The position numbers and the translations under genes were made by a program. The notes below the pieces were generated by a model. It searched no databases. It was not told the origin of the DNA and saw only the letters and a list, made by a program, of their open reading frames with translations. DNA of 64,000 nt from Parasponia andersonii (taxonomy: Eukaryota; Streptophyta; Magnoliopsida; Rosales; Cannabaceae), in assembly GCA_002914805.1 (NCBI GenBank), contig JXTB01000598.1:80227-144226 (forward strand). Direction: 5' to 3'. Numbering within the stretch: position 1 is the stretch's first letter; every line of letters begins with the position of its first letter. Below are positions 1 through 12,400 of this stretch, piece after piece.

Positions 1-1064
1 AATCTAAAAAATGTCAAAATCCTGTCAGAATCTGAAATATGACCAAAATGATTTTGGTCGATCAACAATGAAAGTTGGTCGACCACTTTTTAGATCAGTG
101 GTCAGAAATGACCGTTTGAGCTAAACTGATGTGTCAAACTCTAATGGCTATATTTTTTATCGACCAGCGTTAATTTTAGTCGACCAAACATTTGGCAGAA
201 AGTTAATAACGGTAATAAACAGTTAGTTTTATTAGATATCTATATATAGAGCTTCATTTGATAGCATTTAAGATAAGAGCATGAACTTAAATTGATATTC
301 ATCTATTCTCAAAGTGTCTTAGCCTATTTTCACATCAATTACACTTTCAAATCATATTGAGCCAATCTTAGAGCATCTATAGTGCATTGTTCTCAAATCT
401 CCTAAGCCAAAATTGTATTAATTACTTTGTGAGGAGAATTTCTGTTTGGTGTTCACTCTTATTTATTAAAAAACCATTGAGTGTGAGGTAAGGTTGGCAC
501 CGGATTCATAAACAATCCGATTAAGGTGAGGTTGCCACCGGAGTCATAAACAACCCGTGAGTTGGTGAGATTGGCACCATTGTCTAAACAATCCGTATAG
601 ATGAGGTTGTCACCGGAATCAAAATAATCCGAGGTTAGGCGTGATAGAACCAGAGTCAAGACTATTATAAAGGCTAGGGTGTGGCTAAGAAGAATTCACT
701 CTGTTTATAAAAAGGTCGGTCAAGTCCATAATCTTGATCCGATAGGGGAAAGCTCAAAGCAAGTTACCGAGAGCGGGGACGTAGGTAAACTGTCGTGTTT
801 GTCGAACCTCATAAAAACCAAGTTTGCACTTTCTCTATCGGTATACTCTTTACTTTATTGCAAGCTATTTAATTGAGTGTTTAATATTTAATGTGCTTAA
901 TATACTTGCTATTATTGCTTTATGTTTGGCATTATTATTGATTTAGTTAAAAAGTTTTAAAATAGTGGTCTATAGTTTTGAATAGTTGAAAAGTCTGTTA
1001 AAACATTTTAAAACTCAATTCACCCCCCTCTTGGGTTGTCAATCTTTGGCTAACAATAGCTAAC
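1..1064 (+). mobile_element. Partial Copia-type LTR (left end outside window)
   Basis: The segment ends in a C-rich tract (about 1021-1029) followed by TTGGGTTGTC and a TAACA terminus near 1055 or 1065, which is how many SIRE/Tork-like Copia LTRs of dicots end. Repeated GGTCGACCA-like motifs lie at 55-95 and 160-190, and a degenerate tandem array at 483-637. No gag or pol coding follows; the Helitron starts instead. It is therefore either a solo LTR or the end of an element lying mostly left of the window. The family call rests on general resemblance only, and the exact right border (1055 versus 1065) is ambiguous because TAACA occurs twice. Confidence 0.55.
483..637 (+). repeat. Four degenerate tandem repeats of about 38-41 bp inside the LTR
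   Basis: Four units start near 483, 524, 564 and 601. Each has the shape GTGAGGTTG-CACCGG followed by an A-rich stretch and an AACAATCCG-like end. Spacing is about 37-41 bp and units differ at several positions. Such arrays are common in the U3/R part of Copia LTRs and probably arose by slippage. Confidence 0.7.
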
Positions 1065-1193
1065 AATTTATATATAGGTAACATTATTATATTTCTCAAA
1101 AAATTTTAATAAAGAGATATTTACATAATAAATCTTTTTATTTTTTTCTAATAGATAAGTAATAGAATAATATCAAAAAGATTTTTACCCTCA

Positions 1194-3606
1194 AGGCGTC
1201 AGCGTAAACGGCTTTATCATTATCTTCTAAATGAAGACTCCGCATTTAACCAGGATGATATTGTGAATCATCAATACGATGACTGCAGTATGGTCTCGGA
1301 AAATATTTAGCGACCAAGGCGTATTCCAATATCAAGCCTTACAAGCTTTGAAAGTTATCTCTTTCATTCAACTGACCTACCAGAGTCAAATAATTGTAAC
1401 GTGTAAAGTAAACTTTCTTTATACTACTTATACATCAAATTCCTTATATATTATCTTGTTTTAAATTTTTATCCTTAATACTATATTACAGGTAATATTA
1501 ATAAATGTCACGATCTTAGGGACTGATCTTGTATTTGCATATACTGCAGTGCATCTTTTTAGTTTGACGAATCTATCAAAAGAACTTATCCACCAAAATA
1601 TAATTTATATTGTAAAGATGGAAAAATTAAACTCCTCGTGTTAAAAAATCCTGCCTTTATATTAAATCAACTACTTAATTATTACAGAGGACCCTTGAGT
1701 ACGTATTTCCGTAAAAATATTCGAACATTTAATTCTATATTTGTCTTTACATCCTTTGGAGCAAATATAGAACAACATGCACAAAATTCAAATGGTCCAT
1801 ACATTTTTAAAATCAGTGATCAAATACATCATCTAATGGGATTATTATTACCAACTAATAATAATTCTCCAAGATTAGCTCAATTATACATATATGATAC
1901 AGAAAATAAAGTTGACAATCGAATGTCAACATTTTTATTTGACAATACAACAAAAGAATTAACAAAATTAATTACTGAAAATTTAATCAGAATGCTTAAC
2001 GAAAATAATAAATTAGTGAAATTTTTTCGTATGGTTAAGAACAGGTATAGTGAAAATGAAATTTTGTCCATGAAATCAAGATTGATAGGATGATGATCTA
2101 CTGATAATAACCCATATAAATTACCTACATCAAATGATATAAGAGGTTTAATTGTTAGAAATATTGGTAAATATAAAGAAGAAAGAGATATTATAATATA
2201 AGACAAAACAAATAATTTACAAAGAATTACAAAGTTACATCCATCTTACATGGTCTTACAATATCCACTATTATTTCCATATAAAGAAGAAGGTTATAGA
2301 ACTGATTTAAGATAGAATATAGACAAATTAGGAAAATAGCCTTCCACAAATAAAATACATATAAAAGCATTTTACTGCTATCAACTACAATAACGAGAAA
2401 ATATAAATAATACTTTATTCAAAAGTGGAAGACTTTTTCAACAATATGTAGTCGATCATACGCTTCTGTTGAAGAAGATCAACTAGATTATATTAGAAAA
2501 AATCAAAACAGTTTAAGATCTGAAATTTATCAAAGCGTCTAAGACGCTCTTACCAATGGAGATACAGATGTTAGAACAATTGGCAAAAGAATTATTCTCT
2601 CATCTAGCCATACTAGAAGTCCACGATATATGGTCCAAAATTACCAAGATACAATAGTAATATGTAAACAATATAGAAATCCTGATTTATTCATAACATT
2701 TGCATGTAATCCTAAATGGCCTGAAATTACACATGCCTTAAGTAAAATTCCCGGTCAAAAACCTAAAGACAGATCAAATATAATTACAAGAATCTTTAAA
2801 ATAAAATTAAACCAAATTTTATCTACTATCAATACTACAAAAGTGTTCGACACAATTTTTGCAGGCAAGACAATATTGTTTAATTTAATAAATCAAAATA
2901 CATAGCATAAAATATGAGTTTTTGTTTTTAACTTAAACTAATATATTTCTTTTATTTTTTGTGTTTATCTCGCAATATAGATTTATATATTGTTGAATTC
3001 TAGAAGCATGGTCTACCTCATTGTCACTTTCTATATTGGTTACACTCTAATGAAAAATTATCTGAACCATCACAAATTAACAAATTTATATTAGCTGAAA
3101 TACTAGATCCCAAAAAAAAAATCCGAAAGAATATAATATTATAGCAGAATTCATGACACATAGACCATGTGGTACTACCAAAACAAATGCTCTATATATG
3201 AAAAAGTCAGTTTGTTCTAAAAATTTTACCTAACAATTTAAGAACACAATTATAGAAGAAAATGGATCTATCAATTATAAATGCAGAAATACAATATTTT
3301 ACGTACAAAAATAAAATATTAGATTAGACAACAAATTTATAGTTCCTTACAATATAAACTTATGTTTAAAATTTCGTGCTCACATCAATGTAGAAATATG
3401 TTCACAATCAATGTTAATAAAATACTTATTTAAATAATTAGCTAAAGACCCAGACAGAATCAGAGCAATAATTGAAGGCAATATGTGAAAAGAGCAATCC
3501 GGTCAAACAATTTATAAAGAAATAGATAAAATAAAAATTATATTAATTGTCGATATATAACAACGTTTGAAGCTATGTGGAGATTATATGAATATTCTAT
3601 ATATCA
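1194..3606 (+). pseudogene. Helitron RepHel, N-terminal and HUH Rep part, broken
   Basis: Recognisable stretches in order: a basic, Gln/Asn-rich start (1194-1310); a Cys-rich piece with CICIYC near 1530, corresponding to the family's CxxC-type N-terminal motif; the PAFIL...FRKNIRTFNSIFVFTSFGA region (1638-2093); remnants of the LHPSYM..LQYPLLFP motif (2237-2285); the helitron_like_N core NPDLFITFACNPKWPEI (about 2665-2730); the HUH nickase motif LPHCH (3013-3027); a THRPCG segment (about 3158-3176); [17 protein letters not shown] (about 3345-3400); and the CRY...EA.WR tyrosine motif near 3552-3588. In-frame stops include one at 3001-3003, two codons from the HUH block, and there is a shift near 3535. 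Family role: nicking and rolling-circle-like transfer of Helitron ends. This copy is non-functional. Confidence 0.85.
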
Positions 3607-4443
3607 AAAATGGATATTAAACATTGGAAACAATACTGCAGAAGGAATAAAAGATCCTAAAAATAAAGATATTACATGGATAAAAATACCAAAAAAATAC
3701 AATATGAATCAAATCCAATCGAAAAAATTTCAGATTTGATAGATGACGATTTTGTAAAAAATTTCGATAATATTGACTATATACGATATAGAGCAATAAC
3801 TCTAAAAAATAAAATAGTTGACGATATAAATACATATATATTATCTTTAATTCCTAACGAATCAAAAACTTATTATAATTATAATACAATAATAGCCTCA
3901 ACTGGAAATATCGATGAACTTAACCTCTTATATCTCAAAGAATTTTTACATACTTTAAATTTTAATGACATACCACCACATGAATTAAATCTTAAAATTG
4001 GAACTCCTATAATGTTATTACGAAATTTAAATCAATCAATGAGATTTTGTACTCGAACAAGACTTATTATTACACAATTGACAAATAGAATAATAAAAGG
4101 TCAAATTATAAATTCAAATAGCAAAAACAAAAAGATATACATTCCAAGAATAGAAATGGTTGTAAATGAGTCCGAATGGCCATTTAGTTTAAAAAGGAGA
4201 TAGTTCCCTGTAAAATCCTGTTATGCAATGACAATAAATAAAAGCTAAGGACAATCACTAAATAAAGTTGGCATTTATCTAGAAGATAAAATTTTTACAC
4301 ACGGTCAATTTTATGTAGCCTTATCACGAGCAACAACTCCTAAAAACATATATATATTAATAAATAAACCCATCAGTAAATATCCAAATCACATTAAAAA
4401 CATAGTATACAAAAAAAATTTACATAATATTATACAAGCATAA
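3607..4443 (+). pseudogene. PIF1-type Helitron helicase, C-terminal half only
   Basis: From about 3607 the text reads as the late part of the Helitron PIF1 helicase: a W-L-x-IG-like stretch with TWIKIP (near 3676-3700); RYRAITLKNK; YILSLIP; PHELNLKIGTPIMLLRNLNQ (about 3982-4041), which is the conserved region after motif IV; and SCYAMTIN and FYVALSRA (about 4210-4335), motifs V and VI. The longest open stretch is 3676-4203. The ATP-binding half with Walker A and B is absent. The preceding bases match the Rep tyrosine region, so the two parts are joined by an internal deletion. Confidence 0.85.
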
Positions 4444-4613
4444 AAGTTATTTTATTAATTTATATATTAAAGTATGATCTCAATACAAATTTATCTATGT
4501 ATTTACCAGCCTTTTATACATAAAATTTTTGAATATTCTTAATATTATTTATATCTTACCAAACTTCTTTTGTTCTTATAGATTAAAAAAAAAAAAGAAA
4601 AATAAGAGAAAAA

Positions 4614-6132
4614 ATGGCAACAATAATACGATCACTGAAACCAAACGAGATTTACGGAGTAATTAAAGTGTGTATCAGCAAACTCTGGTACAATAACGAC
4701 TACACAATAGGACGCCTCATAAGTCTTGATTGTATTTTAGTTAATCCTGAGGTAAAAAAAGTAACATCAAATTACTTCGTACCACGCTTTCGTTCAACTT
4801 AATATACAAAACATATACATATTCTATCATTTAGAGTTCGAGATACAGATCATATCCTGCAACAAATTACAGAATGAGAAATATATCGAGTCAGCAACTT
4901 TAATGTCGCACCAGATAAACCAAAGTACAAAATTGTTCCCCACATAGCAATGTTACAATTCGCTAGTGCAACATCCTTCACTCCAATAACATCACCAATA
5001 ACGACAATCCCGATACATAAATTTTACTTCACAGACTTTGATCACCTACCTTCAAGAATTGATATCCATGACATATTATCAGGTATTATTAGTTATAATA
5101 CTATCTTTCTACTAATATTTGTCAATACAAATTTAAATTTTTTTCATATCAATTTTCTTTTACCAAATGTTATAGGAATGCTAACAGAAATACAAGACCT
5201 AGAGAAAACTAGTGCCAAAGGAAAAATAACGCCAAAACGAACATTAACAATATAAAATATCAGGTAATTAATTCAATTAACATCAAAATTTATATATTCA
5301 AAAATATTTTATACTTTAATTTAATCATATTTTAACATCATTTTATTTTAATTACAGGAGTGAAAAACTTTAAATCACTTTATGAGGAAAAACATCGAAA
5401 AAATTTAACATTGATATAATAAAAACTGTAGAAGAACCAGTGATAACCATCTTTACATTCATGACAATATCTAGGTAACTAATAATTCCCTTTTATACCT
5501 ACATATAAAGATATCTATACATTCTATTTATTCACTAATTAACATGAATTTTTATATCAAACAAGAAATATCTATGCTGCAAATATAAGTGCAATAATAT
5601 ATTATATAAACATAAACATACCTGAAATTAATGCATTAAAAACAAGGCAATAATCACTTTGTATATCTTCTTTCATTGTAAAACAAAAAAAAATGTCGTA
5701 CTTTATTTATCTTTATTAAAAATTACCATTCTTTTTTTTCTCTTTTTTTACCAACATCTTATTCAGGTTTCAGCACACAACACAACATCTTGAATTCCAC
5801 CCAGCTCCTATTCTAAAAGAAATCCAACCACCGGAGCAACAGAAATTATAAAACAGAAAAACAATTGCAGAACTAAATCAAGTAGATCAATTAGCACAAC
5901 AAGTTAATATAAAGATGATAACATTAACGAAAATATTATTATATATTATAATTTGAACTAACATTAATTTTTTTTTATCCTCAGGGAATAAAATTTACAG
6001 TAAAAGCGACTATATATAAATTCGAGACACATCAAGGTTGTTATTATAATTCATACTTACAATATTCTAGACAAATACGAGAAGCAGGAAGTGGATGGTG
6101 GTGTGACACGCACAGTCATCTCACATCAACTC
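4614..6132 (+). pseudogene. Helitron-borne RPA70-like single-strand DNA-binding protein, broken
   Basis: An ATG at 4614 opens a reading frame resembling plant RPA1-related OB folds (first OB fold about 4614-4850, with SLDCILVN). Matches continue through 4930-5255 (PIHKFYFTDFDHLPSRI, then VIGMLTEIQDLE after an intron-like gap). A later piece at about 5998-6129 resembles the C-terminal zinc-ribbon OB fold, including CYYNSYL, SGWWCDTHS and TPILW before a stop. Plant Helitrons often carry such an ORF, thought to coat single-stranded DNA during transposition. Stops, intron remnants and frame changes make this a pseudogene. Exact exon borders are not certain. Confidence 0.75.
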
Positions 6133-7732
6133 CTATTCTATGGTAGAAAATACAACTAAATAATTTCTATTAATATTTTCCAAATTAATTTAAATATATA
6201 AAAACTACAATTTCACCCACACAAGAAAAAAAAAATTATAGTTTATATTATTAGTTATTAATTAAAATATTATTTCTTTATTATACTAAAAAAATCTTGC
6301 CACCTTATTTGTAACACCCATGATTAGAATGCCCTAGAATTGCTAAGTGTTACTTGTTATTAATTGCATTTAATGTTATTTAATTTATATAGTATTTGTA
6401 CCTAACTTGATTCTATACAGTGATAATATCCAATAGTGCTCGATCGATATTTACGTGCCCTGATTTAAAATTATAATGTAAAGTTTACATTTACTGCATA
6501 TTGAAAATTTTTATTTGTCATTTATATTTTGTTATGAGTGCACTATAAATCTAATTGTCTTACATACCTACTAAAATTTTTGTAGATTCTTAAAANATAT
6601 GATAATGAGTCTTAATTGACTGTATTTATGTGATTAAATATAATTTTATTGATTATTTTGTGATTTTAATATTCTTTAGCATAAACATGTCACTGTTTTA
6701 TCTTCTTATAAAACTGATCTCTGTGTTCTACGAATTTTTATAAATAGCTCAAAATTTATTTTTATACTCTTCTTTTTCGTAGATCTTTATGGAGATGTCT
6801 AGTTTAGTCTCAAAAATTTTCGGAACCATAGTATTTTAATTAAATAATAATAAATTTTTGATTATACGTTGTCAGTATGCTGAAAATCTGTCAATAAACA
6901 CTTTTCTGAGATTCCAGATTTTATATTATTTTTATAGAACTCTCTATGATCTAATATTTGTAGGGTATATTTTTGGATATGTTATATAATCACTGTAAAA
7001 TTTATAGGTAATGTTTCTTAATAAATTATTGTTCATGATTTTCTAAATTTTTTATGTACTGTTATGATTTAGTGCTGACAATTTTATAAGAGGATGGTTA
7101 TAAATTATGAATAATTAGTTAACGTCACTTTTTGAGCCAATAAAAATTTCTAATTATGTTTCTATATGTCTAATATATCTCTAAGAAGTTTCATATAAAT
7201 ATTTTTTTTTTAGTAGGAGAAATAAATCGTTTTGTACTTATTAGTCAGAAAACAAACGAAATTGACAGATTTTGTATTTAAATTCTAAAAATACATAAAT
7301 ATTATTTTTAAGTGTATTCTATGATTTCTATTAATTTTTTATAGTAAAATATTGTGTTAAGAATGTTGTTGTGAAATTTTTACGTCAAATTGATTTGTGA
7401 GTAATGAGATATAATTTTTATATGAGCAATTGTCAGTTTTAGTTATTGTTTTGTACAAATTTTCGGAGTTCCAAACTACAAGGTATTCTATGAAATTGTC
7501 AGTGGGAATATTGTATGAGATATTGATTATATTCTATATTTGATATTTTCAATTTTATACATAAATTATGCATAAAGATAAAATAATCTTTCGAGAAATT
7601 TTATTGAAATAAGAAAAATAAAATACTCTATATTTAATCCGAGCAAAAAGCGTAGGCATCAAGGCTCGTGCATTCTATGTAGCAAACATAAAATGAAATA
7701 AACCTAATAATATTTAAAAGTAGAATATACAA
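6133..7732. other. AT-rich spacer, possible Helitron tail or LTR remnant
   Basis: No gene is visible. TGTAACACCC at 6310 resembles the start of many Ty3/Gypsy LTRs, but no matching CA end, polypurine tract or second copy was found, so I do not call an LTR. GTAACAC (from 6311) and GTGTTAC (near 6348) can pair. The rest is low-complexity A/T sequence with an ambiguous base at 6596. Confidence 0.4.
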
Positions 7733-7985
7733 TTGCAAAGACCTTCGGCGACGATCATGACGTCAGACTGCCTTGGACTGGGCCTGAAGATGACCCCGAA
7801 CGGTCCAGGTCGTACCTGGACGCCCAAGCCCCAGTATGCATCATCTCCACTGCGCAGCAGGCCAGCCCAAACGTCATGGGCCACGACGACCCTCGTCGGG
7901 CCCAATTCACAAAGTCGTCCACCTTCGATATCACGTAATCCACGGCCTTCGACAGGCCCGTCGGCCGCCGCCGCCGCCGCCATGG
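7733..7985 (-). pseudogene. NDUFS7: Fragment of mitochondrial complex I subunit NDUFS7 (PSST), frameshifted
   Basis: On the minus strand one frame reads [20 protein letters not shown] (about 7958-7899) and continues through [16 protein letters not shown] to RYDLDR. The next frame then carries [18 protein letters not shown]. This is the conserved core of the 20-kDa PSST/NDUFS7 protein, including the adjacent Cys pair that helps bind cluster N2. Relative to the family, two extra codons precede RYDLDR and one base is missing right after it, which shifts the frame. Homology stops at about 7733, losing the C-terminal half with the other cluster ligands, and begins only at an Ala-rich stretch. The segment is far richer in G+C than its surroundings, which fits a captured or retroposed gene fragment. 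It is the nuclear mitochondrial type rather than plastid ndhK. Confidence 0.85.
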
Positions 7986-8106
7986 AGAGATTAGAGAGAC
8001 CGAAGAAGAAGAAGAAGAAGATGAGTGTGGAAATGTGTGGGAGCTTAGCTAAAACTTTGCACCCATATAAATAAACAAATAAAATCAATAAAAATGTGGG
8101 TCCCAC

Positions 8107-9426
8107 AAAATCTGATTCCTGATAGAACGGGATGACCGTCCGATTGGCAGACTATTTTTGGAGTTTGGACTTTGGTCTAAGAGACAAGGACGTAGGTAGG
8201 TAGGTAGGTAGGCAAGTGAATAAATTTCGATAGAAAATTCTTAAATTGGGCGGTTGTATTTTGTCTTATTTATTCCCCTATTAAAAACTAGTACGCATTA
8301 TATTATCATTATAGTCCTAAAATGTTGATAACGTACTTGGACATGCTGTGAATTACAAATTTCATGCTCAAATGTAGAAAGAGAGATAAGCCCGGTTGGT
8401 GATGTTACTTTTCAAGAACAGCAGTCCTTATCTAAGAAAGTAGAAACAGTTAAAAGAGAAGGGCCAATTTTTTATTTTAAAAATGTCACTGATATTTCTT
8501 TTAATCTTATATAGTTTATGTCCGCGTGTATCAATTAACATGCAGTTTATATCCTAGTAATATCAATTGATTTACTCGGAAATGTAACACCTTTTTAGAA
8601 TACAAAATTGAAAACCAATACACGAGATTTTGGAATGCAATTTCCCTGCTGTTATAGCCAAGTCTGTGTCACCACAAAATAAAAATAAAATAAAATAACA
8701 AAAAAAGAAAGAAAGAAAGAAAGAAAGCAGTCGCACAAACGGAATTACAAACTGGAGAGATTTGCGTTGCAGAAATTGGAAATCTAAAACAAAAATATCA
8801 AGAGATTGTTAATAAAATTTCAACCATTATTAAGAAAAGAAAAGAAAAAAAAAAAAAGAATCAATAAAAAAAATGACGCAGTGCAAAGGTTTTTTCAACA
8901 GCTCCATCCCACCAAGAACTTCTTTTCGAGTAAATGAAACTACATTTTTCCTTTTAATCTGAAACCTAGTGGCAAATTATGGAACATCCTTTTAGTATTT
9001 GCTGTAGGAGAGCTACTACAATCACATTTTCTTCTTGATTTCAACCCAACATAAATTTTCAGAACATAGAATGCATCTTCTTCTTCAGAAGATGACACAA
9101 GAAGAAAGCGAATTAAAAAAAAAAAAAGAAACAAAAACTAGAGAAACTTTTGGGGGTTGGGGAGGAGGGGTGGAAGAAAAAACAAGACGCTACGCTGCCC
9201 ACCTGAGAACAAAATCAGGTCGCTTCCTAGTCCATTCTGTGACAGCCACTTCTCCTTAACTTGAGATTAAAACGGCGTGCTACCGATTTTAAGGGGCGTT
9301 TTGAACTCTCCAGAACTGATGCAGCCTCCAATTCAGTGGTTTGGTGGGTAGGGGGTGAAAGTCGCCTTCTCCAATAGCAACCCAAAAAAGTTAAGCCAAG
9401 CAATATACTTTCTTCTTGGACCATCT
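8107..9426. other. Spacer and probable 3' UTR of the PP2A B55 gene
   Basis: No coding sequence could be supported. It contains a short (GTAG)n tract near 8190-8212, (GAAA)n near 8706-8728 and several A-tracts. Roughly the last 200-400 bases next to 9427 are likely the 3' untranslated region of the minus-strand PP2A gene; I could not place its poly(A) site. Confidence 0.5.
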
Positions 9427-12400
9427 TTATGCATAGTACATGTACAAGCTATTTGCAGCAGCACAAGCTATTGAGTTCTCAGTAGGGTGCCATGCTAAGT
9501 GCAGCAACTTTGTTGTGAAATCAAAAGAATTTCCATTCGCATCAACCCCGGGGCTCTCAGCTCCTGTCGTCGTTTCAACAAAAAGTCGAAGAAATGATGA
9601 ATTTGAGAAATGATCAAGTACAAGGCTTACAGAATTAGAAATGTTCACATACGCGACACCTTTTTTTTTCCCCCAAAAAAATAAAGACATAAATAAGTAA
9701 AGGAGAAGAAGAATTCACCTCGCCGAACAACTCGAGTTATACTACTACTCAGAGACCTGGATGGCCTGGAAGGAGTCTGAACTTGTCGCCTGAAAGAAAA
9801 CACAAGTATACACAATTCTGTTTAGTATAATTATCCAACAATATAGATGCACTTGTCATTACTATACCGTAAAATTTACCTCATGGGATTTTTGCTAGCT
9901 TCCAACGTCGTTGCCTCACTACTTCCTGGGGCACAACCAAATACGCGGAAGAGATTGCTGGGAACACATCATAAAATGTTAAGAAGAAGACCAAAGAACC
10001 ACAACAATGATACAGCAAAAAATACATTTGCACTTAGAAACAAACCTGTATGAGCCTGTTGCAACTCGTAATCCATCCCCACTCAGACAGCACTCGAATT
10101 TATCAAAGATTGAATCATTTTCATATAAATCACAGAGCTAAAAACATTCAAGGAGAGTACATCAGTTTAGACTCAGAAAAGTTGAAAAAGTCTATAGGTT
10201 TTGATTTTTGTCCGAGGAAGGGAGGAGGGAGTCTCACCTTAGGTCTTAAATATTCATGAACCTGGAAGGTTGCAACCGGACCTGAATCCATATTGATGTC
10301 CCATAACTGACCACCAAATAACAGCCCAGTCAGAAACCAGATCCAGACTGCACTAGAGATGTACTGAGCAGAAATATCCGCCTAGGACTCAAGTAGTGAT
10401 GTAAGTGGTACTTCCCCATAATTTCTCTCTAAATCCAACCATAAACAACTGATCTAATATATCAACAGCTTAATACATTTCTACATTTTCTCCATACTAT
10501 TTAAGCTTGAAAAGGAGTTTATAGAATGTTTCTTAAATATGCCATGCTTATCAAGTACTGAGAAAGGTGGGATATTTGTTTCAGAGCCTCATGGTTTTTC
10601 ACAGCAAATTGAGAGCTTAGAGTGCATGCAGCATTGCAAAGTTAATTTGAGACATAAAATACAAAAATCCAAACCTTAAGAGTCATGTAATCACGACTTA
10701 ATATGTATCTTCCATCCTTGCCAAACTTTATATCTGAAATTGAAGCAATAATCTCTGTGAAAAATGATCTAGAACCAGGTGCCTCCTGTTCCTCAAACCT
10801 GAATAAAATAGGACCATTAAGGCTTGCAACTTCTTACAAAATCTGCCGAAGAACTGAGTCCAGATCAAGACCCCACATAAGTAAAAGTAACATTGGGCAA
10901 GGACCTCAGAATGTCGTAATTGTGTTGGAAAGTGGAAACTATAGATTCCTGTCCCCCACGCCATTCTTTGTACTTTTTTCAACCAATTCCCATTTAGTAC
11001 TCGTAAACTTTAAACAATAAGTACTTACAATTTAGCATGAGAATCACACAATGCTGATTGCCTTAAATCAATGAGACGGATTGATCCTTTTGAACTGCTA
11101 TATGCTAAGGTATTACAATGAGTAGGGTGGAACTGAGCTGATGTTATCACCTCTGCAAGAAAATATAATAAAAATATTAACCGTAAGAACATGCAATAAA
11201 AAGTTTTCAATTCAAGGATGAAAGAAATGTATACAATGAACTAGGAACCTACAAGAGATGAACAACACCATTAAGAGGATTGCAATCATATCGAATAATT
11301 GGACAAATATAGGATGGCCACTAAAAATCAAAATACTTTCAGATTATAAGAAATCACACAAGGAAAGATACTCCAAACTTTTCATAGATTCTGCAAGCAA
11401 CTAGGAAAAAGTGGAATTAAGAAACTGGGTTTCTCAAACAACCACCAACAAAAGCATGCCCATGCATGCAAGACAAATTAGTAGCGTAAACTACATAAAA
11501 TCTTACTCTCGCAGTCCAAGCACCAGAAGAAAATAGTAAATACTATAAAACCATAATCGACCTCACTTCTACAACTGTAGAAGCAAGCAAAAGCAAACTT
11601 TCAATACAGCTACAAGTGCAGTAAAATCAAGAACCTTACCAGTTAGATCCTCCATGTTTGCAGGCTTTACATCAACAATATTGAAACTTTGATTGCTAAT
11701 CTCCAAATTCCAAAGATTAATTCGCAAGTCATCAGCCGATATGAAAGTTTCACCGTCACTAGAAGATATGAATGAGATAAAGATACAGTTACTAAGTTTA
11801 CAAAACAAAGCAGAAGCAGGAGAATAAAAAAACCAAACAAACAAACGAACAACAGCCTAATTCGACATATTGTATAATCAATATAAATTGTTCGGTTCAA
11901 TATATTAAATTGTCCAATAATATTACCAACAGATCCCAACAACTGCAAATAAATAAAATTTTCTGCAAATCTGGTAGTGGAAAGGAAAACTAAAAAAAGT
12001 GCAAGGTTTAATATAAGAAATGCCTCCACCTGTTGTTTGAAATCGAATTAATATGATAGTCATGAGCATGAGCATAGACCCTTCGACATCTAGCAACCAG
12101 GCTGGTTTCTTGGCTAGTTACCTATATGATGAACAATCTACAGGTTAGGCCCGCATAAAAGCATACCCGTAATGAGCAAAATTATCAGAATCAAAGACCT
12201 TTCCAATATTACATCGCNCTAAATAACAATAAAATAGACAAAACAGAACAAAAGGATAACTTAGACATACTAAAAAATTGGCTGAAAGAAAGCCTAACCG
12301 CGAGACCACGAGACTAGTAGGAATGAAGCTAAAACTTTTAAGAAAGAACATATGAGTAGTTAAATTAAGTGTGTGAGTGAGTAGTAGGAATCCATGACTC

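Larger units (their letters stand above)
1194..6132 (+). mobile_element. Decayed autonomous-type Helitron (Rep - PIF1 helicase - RPA)
   Basis: Three coding remnants occur in the order expected for a plant Helitron and on one strand: a RepHel N-terminal/Rep part (about 1194-3606), the C-terminal half of a PIF1-family helicase (about 3607-4443) and an RPA70-like OB-fold protein (4614-6132). All are broken by stops, frameshifts and a large internal deletion, so the copy cannot encode its own transposition proteins. Termini were not found: no convincing 5' TC end or 3' hairpin plus CTRR could be assigned, so the borders given are the outermost recognisable coding sequence. Confidence 0.85.

Noticed and set aside
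459-876. Two roughly 65-codon frames in the LTR
   Set aside because: They run over the tandem array and LTR end, on opposite strands, with no protein match.
6310-7660. Possible second Gypsy LTR starting TGTAACACCC
   Set aside because: No CA end, polypurine tract, primer site or partner copy could be found.
7733-8074. Plus-strand 113-codon frame over the GC-rich patch
   Set aside because: The complementary strand explains the sequence as NDUFS7; this frame is its shadow.
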